Notes: generated by a model from the sequence alone, not told the origin. Counted from the first letter of the stretch, positions 1 to 10,673 are shown. The stretch: 64,000 nucleotides of DNA from Candidatus Dichloromethanomonas elyunquensis (GCA_001515265.1 LNDB01000008.1:1-64000), one strand, 5' to 3'. Numbers and translations are program-made.

Positions 1-1
1 A

Positions 2-727
2 CTTTGCGGAGTCGCCTACAATGGCAATGATGCTTTGGATATGATCGGCAAAGAAGAACCGGATGTTATGGTATTAGATATTATTATGCCTCATTTAGAC
101 GGGCTCGGCGTTATGGAAAAACTGGGAAATAGTCCCAAAAAGCCAAGGGTTATTATTCTTACTTCTTTTGGGCAGGAGAATATGACCCAAAGAGCCGTAC
201 AACTGGGAGCAGATTACTATATATTAAAGCCATTCGATTTAGAAACATTGGGAAAAAGAATCAGGCAGCTTGTAGGCGTTAGTGAAATCTCCCCACCCTT
301 TCATGCTGTATCCAAATCAGTGATACATACAGAAACCTCACATTTTGTCGAAAAAAAATATATAGCAAAGCCGCTAAAAATAGTTGAAGTTGAAGTCACT
401 AAAATGATTCAGCAGATGGGAGTTCCGGCCCATGTGAAAGGGTATCAATATCTCAGGGATGCCATCGTATCGGTAATCAACGATGTTTCCTTACTCGGAG
501 CCGTAACAAAAGAATTATATCCGAGGATTGCTGAAAAATATAATACAACCCCAAGCAGAGTGGAAAGGGCAATCCGGCATGCGATTGAACTGGCCTGGGA
601 CAGGGGAAATATTGAATTTATGAACAAATTCTTTGGCTATACGATTAATGTTGACCGCGGTAAACCCACTAATTCTGAATTTATTGCCATGGTTGCAGAT
701 AAATTGAGAATTTCGGATAAATTATAA
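2..727 (+). CDS. spo0A: Spo0A sporulation response regulator, 5'-truncated by window edge
   Basis: Frame is open from base 2 ([16 protein letters not shown]...), receiver domain with KPFD, and C-terminal Spo0A effector domain ([16 protein letters not shown]...[15 protein letters not shown]). Confidence 0.95.
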   Translation, partial: LCGVAYNGNDALDMIGKEEPDVMVLDIIMPHLDGLGVMEKLGNSPKKPRVIILTSFGQENMTQRAVQLGADYYILKPFDLETLGKRIRQLVGVSEISPPFHAVSKSVIHTETSHFVEKKYIAKPLKIVEVEVTKMIQQMGVPAHVKGYQYLRDAIVSVINDVSLLGAVTKELYPRIAEKYNTTPSRVERAIRHAIELAWDRGNIEFMNKFFGYTINVDRGKPTNSEFIAMVADKLRISDKL

Positions 728-751
728 AAACAGAAAACAAAGGAAATCTAT

Positions 752-839
752 TTTAGAAGGGGATGTCGCAAAACTACTTTTTAAGTAGCTCGCAACATCC
801 TTTGAACTTTAAATTCGTTGTGCAACAGCCCCTTCTAAA
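752..839. terminator. Long hairpin between convergent spo0A and the 835-1401 gene, likely bidirectional terminator
   Basis: TTTAGAAGGGG (752-762) pairs with CCCCTTCTAAA (829-839); inner GGATGTCGC/GCAACATCC-like arms; followed by a T-run. Confidence 0.6.
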
Positions 840-1401
840 TTTTTTGCAAATATTCGACTATGTGGTTTTTATCTTCTTTCGATGCATGTAAAATAGCACC
901 TGCTCTTCCCTCCGTAATCCCCGGCCATTTTAGATAGATAATTTGCTCATGGCTTTTCCCCAGCACCGGATCGGAATATTTTAAATTTAAGATAATATAA
1001 TGTGGATTGAACTGCTTGGGATGAAGCATTATACTAGGATTGTCCAACCGGATGGACAGATCTGCAGCAGCATTTTGCGGGATATCATTAACGAAAGAGA
1101 ATTGATCTGTATGCAGAGGAGGACCTTTTAGTTCACAATCTAAGATCATGGTTTGGATATGAAGATTCTCTGCGGGGTGAAGACCGGAGTTTTGAAACCT
1201 AAATAAAAAAACGAGTTCTTTATTAGGAGTAAAAAACACTTCCGGAGAGCTGTTAAACGTTAAATAAGGTTTTACAGATTCGCGTTCTTCCCTCCAGGAA
1301 GAAGCTGAAATAAAAACCGTAATCATGGAAGTGATTGCAAATATAAGCGTTGTTAAGGTAATAACTAAATTCGAAACGGTAGTTTGATGTTCTGAGGACA
1401 T
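835..1401 (-). CDS. Uncharacterised membrane-anchored protein, N-terminal TM plus extracytoplasmic domain
   Basis: 188-aa ORF; hydrophobic N-terminus followed by SSWREERESVKPYLTF; paralogous to the ORF at 35952-36548. Confidence 0.7.
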   Translation of the reverse strand: MSSEHQTTVSNLVITLTTLIFAITSMITVFISASSWREERESVKPYLTFNSSPEVFFTPNKELVFLFRFQNSGLHPAENLHIQTMILDCELKGPPLHTDQFSFVNDIPQNAAADLSIRLDNPSIMLHPKQFNPHYIILNLKYSDPVLGKSHEQIIYLKWPGITEGRAGAILHASKEDKNHIVEYLQKI

Positions 1402-1500
1402 TCGGAATCACCTCCGGAGAACTGCCTATTCTAAACTATTGATTCGGCTTTCTTTTCATGAAAGCTTTTTGAAAACTTCCGAAAATTAAGGAGGGATTTA

Positions 1501-2034
1501 ATGAGTGAAATCAAATTCGAAGAAAAATGCCTTTCCAGCCAGCTGATTCATAATGGAAAAATAATCAAGGTACTAAAAGATACAGTATCTCTCCCGAATG
1601 GCAGAACCGCAACTAGAGAGATCGTCAGGCACCCCGGTGCAGTAGGTATTGTTGCACTCCACGAGAGGAAGGTCTTAATGGTAAAGCAATATCGGTATGC
1701 TTTAGGCCAAGAAACCTTAGAAATTCCCGCCGGGAAAATAGATCCCGGGGAAAAACCGGAAATTTGCGCCATTCGTGAATTAAGGGAAGAAACAGGCTAT
1801 GAAGGGGTTATGTCTTTTTTGGGGGTTTTTCATATCTCTCCCGGATTTGCCGATGAGAAGATTTTTCTTTATCTGGCGGAGGACCTTAGGTGGGCACCTC
1901 TTCAAGCCGATGAGGACGAATTTATTGGATTAACGATGATTCCTTGGGAAGAAGCCGTGAAGATGGCGAATCAGGGAAAGATTATGGACGCCAAAACAGC
2001 ACTGGGTATTCTACTCACAGCCGGGAAAATATAA
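1501..2034 (+). CDS. nudF: NUDIX hydrolase, ADP-ribose pyrophosphatase type
   Basis: Nudix box GKIDPGEKPEICAIRELREETGYEG; GGAGG upstream. Confidence 0.9.
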   Translation: MSEIKFEEKCLSSQLIHNGKIIKVLKDTVSLPNGRTATREIVRHPGAVGIVALHERKVLMVKQYRYALGQETLEIPAGKIDPGEKPEICAIRELREETGYEGVMSFLGVFHISPGFADEKIFLYLAEDLRWAPLQADEDEFIGLTMIPWEEAVKMANQGKIMDAKTALGILLTAGKI

Positions 2035-2120
2035 TGATTTATGCTGACAGTGACAGACATAATGTGCTAAATAATGGAATACAATTCCTTGAGGACAAGT
2101 CTTCAAGGAGGGATGCATGG

Positions 2121-2720
2121 ATGAAAAAAATACTGTTTGAACATATTCGGCAGTATTGGGTAATATACCTTACCCTCAGCAGTGTTTTTCTGGCTGGCGG
2201 GGTTTTCGGGGCCGTTGGTTCAGGTGTTTTAGACGCTCAAAAAACAGACGAACTATCCAAGTTTCTTCTTAAACTCCTCGGAGAACAGCCTAATACAGTT
2301 GATTCCGCTTTTCTCCAAAAAATTGCCAAGGATTATTTTCTGATGATGGCGGGGATCTGGATATTGGGCTTAACTGTTATCGGGACTCCGTTAGTGTATT
2401 TGATCGTCTTCTCCAGAGGCTTTATTTTGGGTTTCACAATTGCCTTTATTATCCAAGTGAAAAGTATTACCGGTTTAGGCTTGGTATTCTTCACGATTTT
2501 TCTGCCATCGATCCTGGTAATTCCCTGTCTTCTTCTTGGAGCAGGTTTGGCAACGATTTTTTCCTTTCTTCTTCTCCAGGGGAAATCGAATGGAGATATT
2601 TTAAGAAAAGATTTTTTATATTACAGCGCTGCTTCCCTTTTCATCTCTTTGGGTTCTGTGTCCGCAGGAGTTTTGCAGGGATACTTCTCTATTGTCGGTA
2701 CCCGTTTTTTAGGTTTTTAA
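2121..2720 (+). CDS. spoIIM: Stage II sporulation protein M
   Basis: Multi-TM protein MKKILFEHIRQYWVIYLT...; start moved from 1944 to ATG 2121 preceded by AAGGAGGG; position just upstream of xerD matches Firmicute synteny. Confidence 0.88.
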   Translation: MKKILFEHIRQYWVIYLTLSSVFLAGGVFGAVGSGVLDAQKTDELSKFLLKLLGEQPNTVDSAFLQKIAKDYFLMMAGIWILGLTVIGTPLVYLIVFSRGFILGFTIAFIIQVKSITGLGLVFFTIFLPSILVIPCLLLGAGLATIFSFLLLQGKSNGDILRKDFLYYSAASLFISLGSVSAGVLQGYFSIVGTRFLGF

Positions 2721-2787
2721 CAAGGGGAGTGTTCCGATTCCGTATAATAAAAACCTTTGCCAGAAAATAATAAACTAAAGGAAAAAG

Positions 2788-2821
2788 CCTCCTTGTGTAG
2801 AAAAGATTTCTGATAAGGAGG
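2788..2821 (+). promoter_or_regulatory. Hairpin sequestering the xerD Shine-Dalgarno
   Basis: CCTCCTT (2788-2794) is perfectly complementary to SD AAGGAGG (2815-2821), with internal AGAAA/TTTCT stem. Confidence 0.5.
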
Positions 2822-2831
2822 TGGTTTTCTT

Positions 2832-3770
2832 ATGAAAAGACAAAAACAGCTGAAAGAAGAATTAATTGAAGACTATTTATTCCATATCAGAGTGGAAAAA
2901 GGTCTTAGTGCCAATAGCTGTTCGAATTATCAAAGAGACTTAGCAAAATACTATCTTTATTTGCAGGACCGGACCAAGACTCTTTTGGAAAGTCATTCTT
3001 CCGACATTATGGACTTTATGCTCAGCGAAAAGACCAAGGGTCGTTCAGCAAAGTCATTGGCGAGGTATGGCGCGGCAATCAAGGGATTTTACGGTTATCT
3101 GCTGCAAGAAGATAAAATTAAGGATGATCCCACAGCTTATCTAAGCATGCCTAAAATAGAGCAAAAGCTTCCCCATGTAGTTGGGGAGAGCAGTTTGCAC
3201 AAAGCACTTTCTCGGGGTAAGACGGATACCTTACTTCGGCAAAGGGATCAGACCATGATTGAAGTCCTTTACGGGAGCGGTCTTCGTGTCTCCGAACTGG
3301 TCAGTCTTGGGGTAAATGATTTGTCTCTGGATATGGGCTATATTCGCTGCCGGGGGAAAGGGAACAAAGAAAGGATCGTGCCTGCAGGGCAACAGGCACT
3401 CAACCTGTTGCAAAACTATATTTCCGTTTCCAGGCCGCAATTCCTGCTGCGCAATCAAAAGCCATCGGTGACAGATAGAAATACGTTATTCCTCAATGCT
3501 GCCGGAAAAAAACTAACCCGTCAAGGGGTGTGGCAGATACTCAAAAAATGGGGAAAACAAAACGGTATTGCTGAAAATATTTACCCCCATATCTTTAGGC
3601 ATAGTTTTGCCACCCATTTACTGGACCATGGGGCTGATTTGCGCTCTGTTCAGGAGATGCTGGGACATGCCGATATATCTACTACCCAGATCTATACCCA
3701 CGTATCACGGAAACGCATTTTGGAAGTATTCCGCAAAGCTCATCCAAGGGCCAAAAAAGGAGGAGACTGA
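2832..3770 (+). CDS. xerD: Tyrosine recombinase XerD
   Basis: Phage-integrase catalytic motifs: [52 protein letters not shown]. Confidence 0.95.
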   Translation: MKRQKQLKEELIEDYLFHIRVEKGLSANSCSNYQRDLAKYYLYLQDRTKTLLESHSSDIMDFMLSEKTKGRSAKSLARYGAAIKGFYGYLLQEDKIKDDPTAYLSMPKIEQKLPHVVGESSLHKALSRGKTDTLLRQRDQTMIEVLYGSGLRVSELVSLGVNDLSLDMGYIRCRGKGNKERIVPAGQQALNLLQNYISVSRPQFLLRNQKPSVTDRNTLFLNAAGKKLTRQGVWQILKKWGKQNGIAENIYPHIFRHSFATHLLDHGADLRSVQEMLGHADISTTQIYTHVSRKRILEVFRKAHPRAKKGGD

Positions 3771-3772
3771 AC

Positions 3773-4954
3773 ATGGTACATAGGGTCGTACTGATCATTA
3801 TCGATAGTGTAGGGATTGGGGAATTGCCGGATGCCAAGGATTACGGGGATGAGGGAAGCAATACCCTGGCCAATATTTCTAAGGAAGTCGGAGGACTTCA
3901 TATAGCCAATCTCAGTAAACTGGGGATAGGGAACATCATCGACATTCCCTATGTCCAACCTGTAATGCAGCCTTTGGCTTGCTACGGTAAAATGACTGAA
4001 AAATCAAAAGGGAAAGATACTACGACAGGTCATTGGGAACAAATGGGGTTGGTTACCGAACAGCCTTTTCCCACTTTTCCTGAAGGTTTTCCCATAGAAT
4101 TTATCCGTGATTTTGAAGATCGAATCGGCAGGGGCGTATTAGGTAATATTGCTGCTTCGGGAACAGAGATTATCGAAAAACTTGGTTCTGAACATATCAG
4201 AACCGGAAAACCTATCGTTTATACCTCAGCTGATTCCGTTTTTCAGATCGCAGCACATGAAGAAATTATTCCTCTGACTGATTTAATGGAAATGTGCCGC
4301 ACCGCCAGGGAAATGCTTACAGGAGAATTAAACGTATCCCGGGTGATCGCCCGGCCTTTTATAGGTCAAGCCGGGAGTTTTCAAAGAACTGCCAACAGGC
4401 ATGATTTTTCCATCGTACCCCCTGCAGATACGTTATTGGATCATATTGTCGAGTCCGGTCAGAAAGTGATGGCTGCCGGAAAAATCAATGATATCTTTGC
4501 CGGCCGCGGAATCAGCGAAACTGTCCCAACCAATGGGAACATGGACGGCGTGGAGAAGACACTGCGGTATTTGAAAAGGAATGAGCCGGGTTTCATTTTT
4601 ACCAATTTAGTTGATTTCGATATGGTTTACGGACATCGCAACAACGCGAAGGGGTATGCGCAGGCGTTAGAAGAGTTTGATGCAAAAATACCATTGATTC
4701 TGGAATCTTTACAAGACAGGGATATCTTGCTGATATCCGCCGACCATGGTTGTGATCCGACAACATCCAGCACAGATCATTCCCGGGAATATGTACCTTT
4801 ACTCGTATACGGAAAAGAGATCAACCAGGGAATCAACTTGGGGGTTAGGGAGACCTTTGCCGATGTGGGCGCTACGATTGCCGAAGCCCTTTCTGTAAAA
4901 CCTCCTTTACAGGGTAAAAGCTTTTTTTATGAACTAACTAAAAACATTTTTTAG
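3773..4954 (+). CDS. deoB: Phosphopentomutase
   Basis: [40 protein letters not shown] motifs. Confidence 0.95.
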   Translation: MVHRVVLIIIDSVGIGELPDAKDYGDEGSNTLANISKEVGGLHIANLSKLGIGNIIDIPYVQPVMQPLACYGKMTEKSKGKDTTTGHWEQMGLVTEQPFPTFPEGFPIEFIRDFEDRIGRGVLGNIAASGTEIIEKLGSEHIRTGKPIVYTSADSVFQIAAHEEIIPLTDLMEMCRTAREMLTGELNVSRVIARPFIGQAGSFQRTANRHDFSIVPPADTLLDHIVESGQKVMAAGKINDIFAGRGISETVPTNGNMDGVEKTLRYLKRNEPGFIFTNLVDFDMVYGHRNNAKGYAQALEEFDAKIPLILESLQDRDILLISADHGCDPTTSSTDHSREYVPLLVYGKEINQGINLGVRETFADVGATIAEALSVKPPLQGKSFFYELTKNIF

Positions 4955-4971
4955 ACAAGGAGGAATGAAAG

Positions 4972-5805
4972 ATGATATCAGAAGAGACTTTTGTGGCAAA
5001 ACTGCATGAAGCCAAGGCATGTGTAATTGAGAAATTGCTTGAAATACCGGAATTGGGTATTATTCTCGGATCGGGTTTGGGAAAGCTGGCCCATTTGGTA
5101 CAAGACAGCATTGTCATCCCCTATCGGGAAATTCCTCATTTTCCCGTATCAACCGTTCAAGGGCATTCCGGAAATCTCATATTCGGGAAATTGTCGGGAC
5201 GTAAAGTCATGGTTTTGCAGGGACGTTTTCATTATTATGAAGGCTACGGGATGCATGAGGTGACATTTCCTGTTCGCCTTATGCAGACGTTGGGTATGAA
5301 AAGCCTTGTGGTTACTAACGCCGCAGGAGGAATTAATCCAGCATTCCAAGCCGGAGACTTGGTTTTGATTCAAGACCACATTAATCTTGTGGGGGTTAAT
5401 CCCCTGCGGGGAGCCAATATTTCCGCTCTGGGACCCAGATTCCCGGATATGAGCGATACTTATTATGAAGGCTGGAGACAAAGGGCGCTCGGGCTCATGG
5501 AAAAGATGAAACTGCCCATCCTTCAGGGAGTCTATGCCGGGGTAAGCGGTCCAAGCTATGAGACTCCCGCTGAAATCCGCTATCTGAGGGCCATCGGGGC
5601 AGATTTGGTGGGAATGTCCACAGTGCCCGAAGTGATTGCCGCTAATCACGGAGGGATGAAAGTCCTGGGAATTTCCTGCGTAACCAACATGGCAGCAGGA
5701 ATCCTAGCCAAAAAACTAAGCCACGCCGAAGTGATTGAAACAACCGAACGGGTTGGTGAAACCTTCGTGAACTTTGTGCGGGAGCTTATTCAAATTTTAG
5801 ATTAA
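4972..5805 (+). CDS. punA: Purine-nucleoside phosphorylase
   Basis: LGSGLG, QGRFHYYEGY, VTNAAGG, GPSYETPAEIR motifs. Confidence 0.95.
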   Translation: MISEETFVAKLHEAKACVIEKLLEIPELGIILGSGLGKLAHLVQDSIVIPYREIPHFPVSTVQGHSGNLIFGKLSGRKVMVLQGRFHYYEGYGMHEVTFPVRLMQTLGMKSLVVTNAAGGINPAFQAGDLVLIQDHINLVGVNPLRGANISALGPRFPDMSDTYYEGWRQRALGLMEKMKLPILQGVYAGVSGPSYETPAEIRYLRAIGADLVGMSTVPEVIAANHGGMKVLGISCVTNMAAGILAKKLSHAEVIETTERVGETFVNFVRELIQILD

Positions 5806-5855
5806 CTTTTAACCGGATAGGACTTCATGAGTAAAATCTTAAGGTGGCTATAAAG

Positions 5856-7160
5856 ATGAGAATGGTGGAATTAATTCAAAAGAAAAGAAATGGTCTGGTT
5901 TTATCTCCGGAAGAGATCCGGTTTATCATTCGGGGTTATGTTCAAGGGAGCATACCGGACTATCAAATGTCCGCGTTGACTATGGCAATATACTATAAGG
6001 GCATGACAGCAGAGGAAACCGCAGAATTGACCATGGCTATGGCCCAAAGCGGGGACCAGGTGGAGTTATCGTTTCCCGGCAAAACCTTTGTAGACAAACA
6101 CAGCTCAGGCGGGGTGGGTGATAAGACGACACTGATTGTCGGTCCCATGGTAGCCGCCTGCGGTGTCCCTGTTGCCAAGATGTCAGGCCGCGGTCTAGGG
6201 CATACCGGAGGGACCATTGACAAACTTTCGTCAATTCCCGGGTTTCAAGTAGAAATGAAACAAAAGGATTTTTTGGAACAGGTGAACCGTATCGGGCTCT
6301 CTGTTACAGCGCAAACCGGAAATCTTGTGCCGGCAGATAAAAAGCTTTATGCCTTACGGGATGTGACGGCTACTGTGGATTCTATTCCTCTAATTGCTTC
6401 CTCGATTATGAGTAAAAAGATAGCTTCCGGTGCCAGGGGAATTGTCCTGGATGTTAAGTACGGCTCAGGTGCTTTTACGGGTTCGCTAAAGGAAGCGAAG
6501 ATTCTGGCCAAAACCATGGTCCGCATCGGCCGGAATCTGGGGAGAGAAACGGTAGCTATTCTCAGCAATATGGATCAACCTTTAGGAAAGGCAGTGGGTA
6601 ACAGTCTTGAAGTCCTTGAAGCGGTAAACTCGCTGCAGGGGAATGGGCCTGCTGACCTGATGGAAGTGAGTTATGAACTTGCCAGCTGGATGCTGGTCCT
6701 CGGAAAGAAGGCCAAAACAAGAGATGAAGCCCGCAAGATTTTAGAAGAAAATGTGGAGAAGGGCAGGGCCTGGCAAAAATTCCTGGAATTCGTGGAAGCA
6801 CAAGGCGGGAATACCGCGGCCGTGGCTAATAAGCAATTCACCTTAGCCCCCATCAGGCTGGAAGTAAAAGCGGAGAAAAATGGGTTTATTCATAATCAGG
6901 ATGCCCGTGTGATCGGAATTTGTGCAATGAACCTGGGAGCGGGAAGAGAAACGAAAGAGAGCAGTATCGATTTGGGAGCAGGTATTTGTTTGGAAAAAAA
7001 GAGCGGGGATTATGTCCGCAAAGGTGAAACCGTCTTTGAATTGTATACTTCCAATGCGGAGAAGGCCGGTTTGGTTGCAGACCTATTAAAAACCGCAGTA
7101 CGAATTAAGGACCAACCAGTATCCCATAAACCGATTGTGGCCCAAGTGATTTTAAAATAA
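5856..7160 (+). CDS. pdp: Pyrimidine-nucleoside phosphorylase
   Basis: KHSSGGVGDKTTLIVGPMVAACGVPVAKMSGRGLGHTGGTIDKL; start set to ATG 5856 after AAGGTGG. Confidence 0.95.
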   Translation: MRMVELIQKKRNGLVLSPEEIRFIIRGYVQGSIPDYQMSALTMAIYYKGMTAEETAELTMAMAQSGDQVELSFPGKTFVDKHSSGGVGDKTTLIVGPMVAACGVPVAKMSGRGLGHTGGTIDKLSSIPGFQVEMKQKDFLEQVNRIGLSVTAQTGNLVPADKKLYALRDVTATVDSIPLIASSIMSKKIASGARGIVLDVKYGSGAFTGSLKEAKILAKTMVRIGRNLGRETVAILSNMDQPLGKAVGNSLEVLEAVNSLQGNGPADLMEVSYELASWMLVLGKKAKTRDEARKILEENVEKGRAWQKFLEFVEAQGGNTAAVANKQFTLAPIRLEVKAEKNGFIHNQDARVIGICAMNLGAGRETKESSIDLGAGICLEKKSGDYVRKGETVFELYTSNAEKAGLVADLLKTAVRIKDQPVSHKPIVAQVILK

Positions 7161-7314
7161 ACAAAAGATGACAACAAGAGCGTAAGCGATTTGCTGAACA
7201 AAATGCTGTTAAAAGTAGGGCAGCCTCTTTTTTTACTTTTGAGGCAAGACAGAGGCATCACGATCATAAATTATTTCTGAGACGCCAAAAAATAATAAGA
7301 CAGGAGTGGCGATC

Positions 7315-7806
7315 ATGACCGGTAAGAAATTAAAAGTTTATGAAATGACAGGTGCTCTTGATACAAGCATGAGTTATGCCATCTTGGCCAATGCCGACAG
7401 GCTGCAAAGACACCGTCATGCCTGGAAAGTCTGGCATGCCCTTAAAGATTTCGGATGCAAGGTTTTTATGGTGGCTCCTGAATTGGCAAGGTTTGAGGGC
7501 AGTAAAATTTATCCGGATTTGCCGAGCCTGCAAGGGAAAATTGAGGTGGTTATACCCTGTTTGCGTCCCGAGTACCTTCAGGATATTGTATCTCAAACAA
7601 TAGAAAGCGGGGCAAAATACATATGGTTTCAAGAAAAAAATTGGACACCGGAACTTGATGCCCGGTGCCAGGAAAACGGTATTGAAATCATCCGGGGGTG
7701 TGTTTTAAAACATAAGTACTATCAAAAACCGTTTGCCTATCTTCATCCCTGTTTTTGGCATGGGTGGAAAGAAAAAAAAGTGCCGGGAAGATATCAAAAA
7801 ATTTAA
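7315..7806 (+). CDS. CoA-binding (Rossmann) domain protein
   Basis: CoA_binding_2-like pattern incl. VIPCLRPEYLQDIVSQTIESGAKYIWFQ; ATG 7315 after AGGAGTGG. Confidence 0.6.
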   Translation: MTGKKLKVYEMTGALDTSMSYAILANADRLQRHRHAWKVWHALKDFGCKVFMVAPELARFEGSKIYPDLPSLQGKIEVVIPCLRPEYLQDIVSQTIESGAKYIWFQEKNWTPELDARCQENGIEIIRGCVLKHKYYQKPFAYLHPCFWHGWKEKKVPGRYQKI

Positions 7807-7868
7807 TATAAAACAAGTTAACAAGGGCATACTAAAACAACCAAATTTTTATTCAGGAGGTTTTAGGT

Positions 7869-9035
7869 ATGCTTAAACTCCGATTAAGATCATTTATAGT
7901 ACTTTTTGTTAGTACGTGTTTCTTAATCTGTAATGTACCGCCTATTAAGGCCGCAAATATCGAAACATCTGCAGAAAGCGCTATTTTAATAGATGCGGCA
8001 ACAGGTAAAATTTTATATGAAAAAGAGTCTCATAAAGAGCTGGCCCCCGCAAGCGTTACCAAGCTCATGACTATGCTGGTGGCGGTAGAGGCGGTAGAGT
8101 CCGGTAAAGCAAAGCTTAAGGATACAGTCACCGCCAGTGAAAATGCTTGTTCCTTGGGAGGATCGCAAATCTATCTGGAACCCGGCGAAAAGTTCTCTTT
8201 AGAGGAAATGCTTATTTCGATAGCGGTTGGTTCCGCAAATGATGCTTGTGTAGCAGTAGCCGAACACCTTTATGGTTCTCATGAAGAATTTGTGGAAGCG
8301 ATGAATAAAAAAGCCCAGGAATTAGGCATGAAAAATACCCATTTTGTCAATGCCTATGGGCTCCCTGCCAAAGGGCATTATACAAGTGCTTCTGACCTTG
8401 CCCTATTAGGAAGGGAAGCATTGAAACATCCCTTGATCACAAAATTCACTTCGATGAAAGAATATGACCTTCGAAATGGGAAATTTAAACTCTGGAATAC
8501 CAATAAACTTTTGTGGTGGTACGAAGGAACCGATGGATTTAAAACCGGTTGGACACAGGAAGCGAAGTATTGTTTAGCTTCAACCGTGAAAAGAGACGGT
8601 TTAAGACTAATTTGTGTAGTTATGGGGATACCCGATGCCCGGGGACACTTTTCTGAGTCTATGAAAATCTATAATTATGGTTTTGCCAAATATATGTATA
8701 AGGAATTTGCTCCAGCAGATTCCAAGCAAGGTGAAATCGTTATTAATAAGGGTTCAAAACCGACAGTCGAACTTGTAGCACAGACCCCTATAGGTGTATG
8801 TGTAGAAAAAGGTAAAGATAAAAATTGCTGGACAGAAATCAAATTAACGCAGCAGGTCAACGCTCCGGTTGCTCAAGGACAAAAACTTGGTGAAATTATT
8901 ATTCATTGCGGACAGGAAGAATTGGGTAAGATTGATCTTATTGCCAAAGAAAATGTAGACAAAGCAGGGTTCTTTGAAATGATGAAGAGAACCATTCAGT
9001 ATTCATACGGGATGTCTCCCCTTTATGCCCGATAG
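7869..9035 (+). CDS. dacF: D-alanyl-D-alanine carboxypeptidase, DacF type
   Basis: SxxK motif APASVTKLMTM, SANDA, KTGWTQEA. Confidence 0.93.
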   Translation: MLKLRLRSFIVLFVSTCFLICNVPPIKAANIETSAESAILIDAATGKILYEKESHKELAPASVTKLMTMLVAVEAVESGKAKLKDTVTASENACSLGGSQIYLEPGEKFSLEEMLISIAVGSANDACVAVAEHLYGSHEEFVEAMNKKAQELGMKNTHFVNAYGLPAKGHYTSASDLALLGREALKHPLITKFTSMKEYDLRNGKFKLWNTNKLLWWYEGTDGFKTGWTQEAKYCLASTVKRDGLRLICVVMGIPDARGHFSESMKIYNYGFAKYMYKEFAPADSKQGEIVINKGSKPTVELVAQTPIGVCVEKGKDKNCWTEIKLTQQVNAPVAQGQKLGEIIIHCGQEELGKIDLIAKENVDKAGFFEMMKRTIQYSYGMSPLYAR

Positions 9036-9038
9036 GCA

Positions 9039-9821
9039 TTAGTCTTTAGTTTCTTCACTGAGAATTTGCCGTAGCCGGTGTAAAGCGGCGCGTTCAATTC
9101 TTGATATTTGAACTTGAGAAAGATTCATGGTTTTAGCGATTTCGCTTTGAGTTTTGTCTTCAAAGAATCGCAAGTGGAGAACGCGTTTTTCTCGTTCCGG
9201 AAGCTTATCCAGGACTTCCTTCAAAGCGATTTTTTCAAACCATCCCGGGTTGTTTTCTTTATCTAAAGGAAGCTGATCCAGCACATAGATGGGGTCAGAG
9301 TCATCCTGGTAAAGGGTATCGTGAATGGATGTCGGGCTTTGCACTGCTTCTAAGGCGATAATTACATCCTCACTGTCAATGCCGAGGTCAGCGGCGATCT
9401 CATTGATGGTGGGATCTCTTTTTAATTCTAGCGACAATTTATCCCGCGACCGGTTGATCTTATAAACCAATTCTTTATAAGAGCGGGGTACTTTAATCGG
9501 ATGGTCGTCCCGTAGGAATCTTCTGATTTCACCAATGATCATCGGAACAGCGTAAGTGGAAAATTTAACGCCATAGGAAAAATCAAATTTATCAATGGCC
9601 TTAATTAAACCGATTGTTCCAATTTGAAACAGGTCTTCCAATTCATAACCGCGGTGAGCAAACCGTTGAATCAAGTTAAAAATTAGTTTCAGATTACAAT
9701 TGACAAGACGCTCCCGGGCTTCTATATCTCCTTTTTGAGCTTTTCTCAGAAGATCCATCATTTCGTTTTCGGAAAGTAAAGGAAACCTCGGAAGGTTCAT
9801 ATCTGATAGTCTTTGAATCAT
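9039..9821 (-). CDS. sigF: RNA polymerase sporulation sigma factor SigF
   Basis: Sigma-70 regions 2 and 4; third gene after spoIIAA and spoIIAB on the minus strand. Confidence 0.93.
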   Translation of the reverse strand: MIQRLSDMNLPRFPLLSENEMMDLLRKAQKGDIEARERLVNCNLKLIFNLIQRFAHRGYELEDLFQIGTIGLIKAIDKFDFSYGVKFSTYAVPMIIGEIRRFLRDDHPIKVPRSYKELVYKINRSRDKLSLELKRDPTINEIAADLGIDSEDVIIALEAVQSPTSIHDTLYQDDSDPIYVLDQLPLDKENNPGWFEKIALKEVLDKLPEREKRVLHLRFFEDKTQSEIAKTMNLSQVQISRIERAALHRLRQILSEETKD

Positions 9822-9836
9822 TTTTCTACCTCCCTC

Positions 9837-10274
9837 TTAATGAGAGGAAGAATGGTTGCTTTTGAGGTATTTCACCATAGATACCCTGGTTCCGTTCCCA
9901 ACTTCAGACTGTACTCGTAATTCATCCATAAAAGATTGCATAAAAATAAACCCGAGTCCCATTCTTTCGGGATCCGTTGAAAAAGATGCCTGCATTGCCT
10001 GTTTGACATCCGGTATACCGCAGCCGTTATCAATCACATCAATCAGTAATTTTTCGTCTGTAGCTTCAAATTCCAAGGTTACAAAACAGTCCGGATGATT
10101 GCTGTACCCATGGATGATGGCATTCGAGACAGCTTCGGAAACTGCTACCTTCAGTTCTTCCAATTCATTGATGGTTAGATCTAATTGGGCACCTAAAGCT
10201 GAAGCAAGCATCCTGGTAATAGTCACGTTTTCCGGAACACTGGAAAATGTAAAATTCATTTTATTTACTTTCAT
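9837..10274 (-). CDS. spoIIAB: Anti-sigma F factor SpoIIAB
   Basis: GHKL ATPase: EAVSNAIIHGY, DNGCGIPDV, GLGFIFMQSFMD. Confidence 0.94.
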   Translation of the reverse strand: MKVNKMNFTFSSVPENVTITRMLASALGAQLDLTINELEELKVAVSEAVSNAIIHGYSNHPDCFVTLEFEATDEKLLIDVIDNGCGIPDVKQAMQASFSTDPERMGLGFIFMQSFMDELRVQSEVGNGTRVSMVKYLKSNHSSSH

Positions 10275-10315
10275 TATTTTTCCCCTTTCTATTTATTCGA
10301 TGGTGAGGCAAGTTT

Positions 10316-10633
10316 TTATATCGTGGTTTCTTCCGGTAAAAATTCAATAATTTTAGGCAAACCGGACAATTCCATGATTTTATAAAGATGGGGGGGAGTG
10401 TTAGTAATGATTACCTTTCCCCCTAAGGGTAATAATTTTTTGTATCTGCCTAAGATTACCCCAAGCCCTGAACTATCGATAAATTTTAGATCCTGCATAT
10501 GCAGAATTACCGTTTGGATTCCTTTTTTATCGATTTCCATATCAATGAGCTGTTTCAACTCATTGGCATTTTTCATGTCCAACTCGCCTTCGATATAGAG
10601 ATGGAGTGTCTGCCGTTCAACCTTTTTTTTCAT
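10316..10633 (-). CDS. spoIIAA: Anti-sigma F factor antagonist SpoIIAA
   Basis: STAS domain, phosphoserine motif FIDSSGLGVILGRYK. Confidence 0.94.
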   Translation of the reverse strand: MKKKVERQTLHLYIEGELDMKNANELKQLIDMEIDKKGIQTVILHMQDLKFIDSSGLGVILGRYKKLLPLGGKVIITNTPPHLYKIMELSGLPKIIEFLPEETTI

Positions 10634-10673
10634 TGATCATCACGCTCCCAACCATAAAGGTATTTAAAATACT

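Noticed and set aside
2721-2831. Possible fur gene between spoIIM and xerD, as in B. subtilis synteny
   Set aside because: The gap is only about 110 bp and contains no coding capacity for Fur; the Fur box at 31474 must be served from elsewhere.
6562-6801. Many antisense ORFs listed inside deoB, punA, pdp, clpB, ribBA and glcD
   Set aside because: They lie opposite strongly supported conserved genes, lack SD sites and recognisable protein composition; codon-usage shadows.
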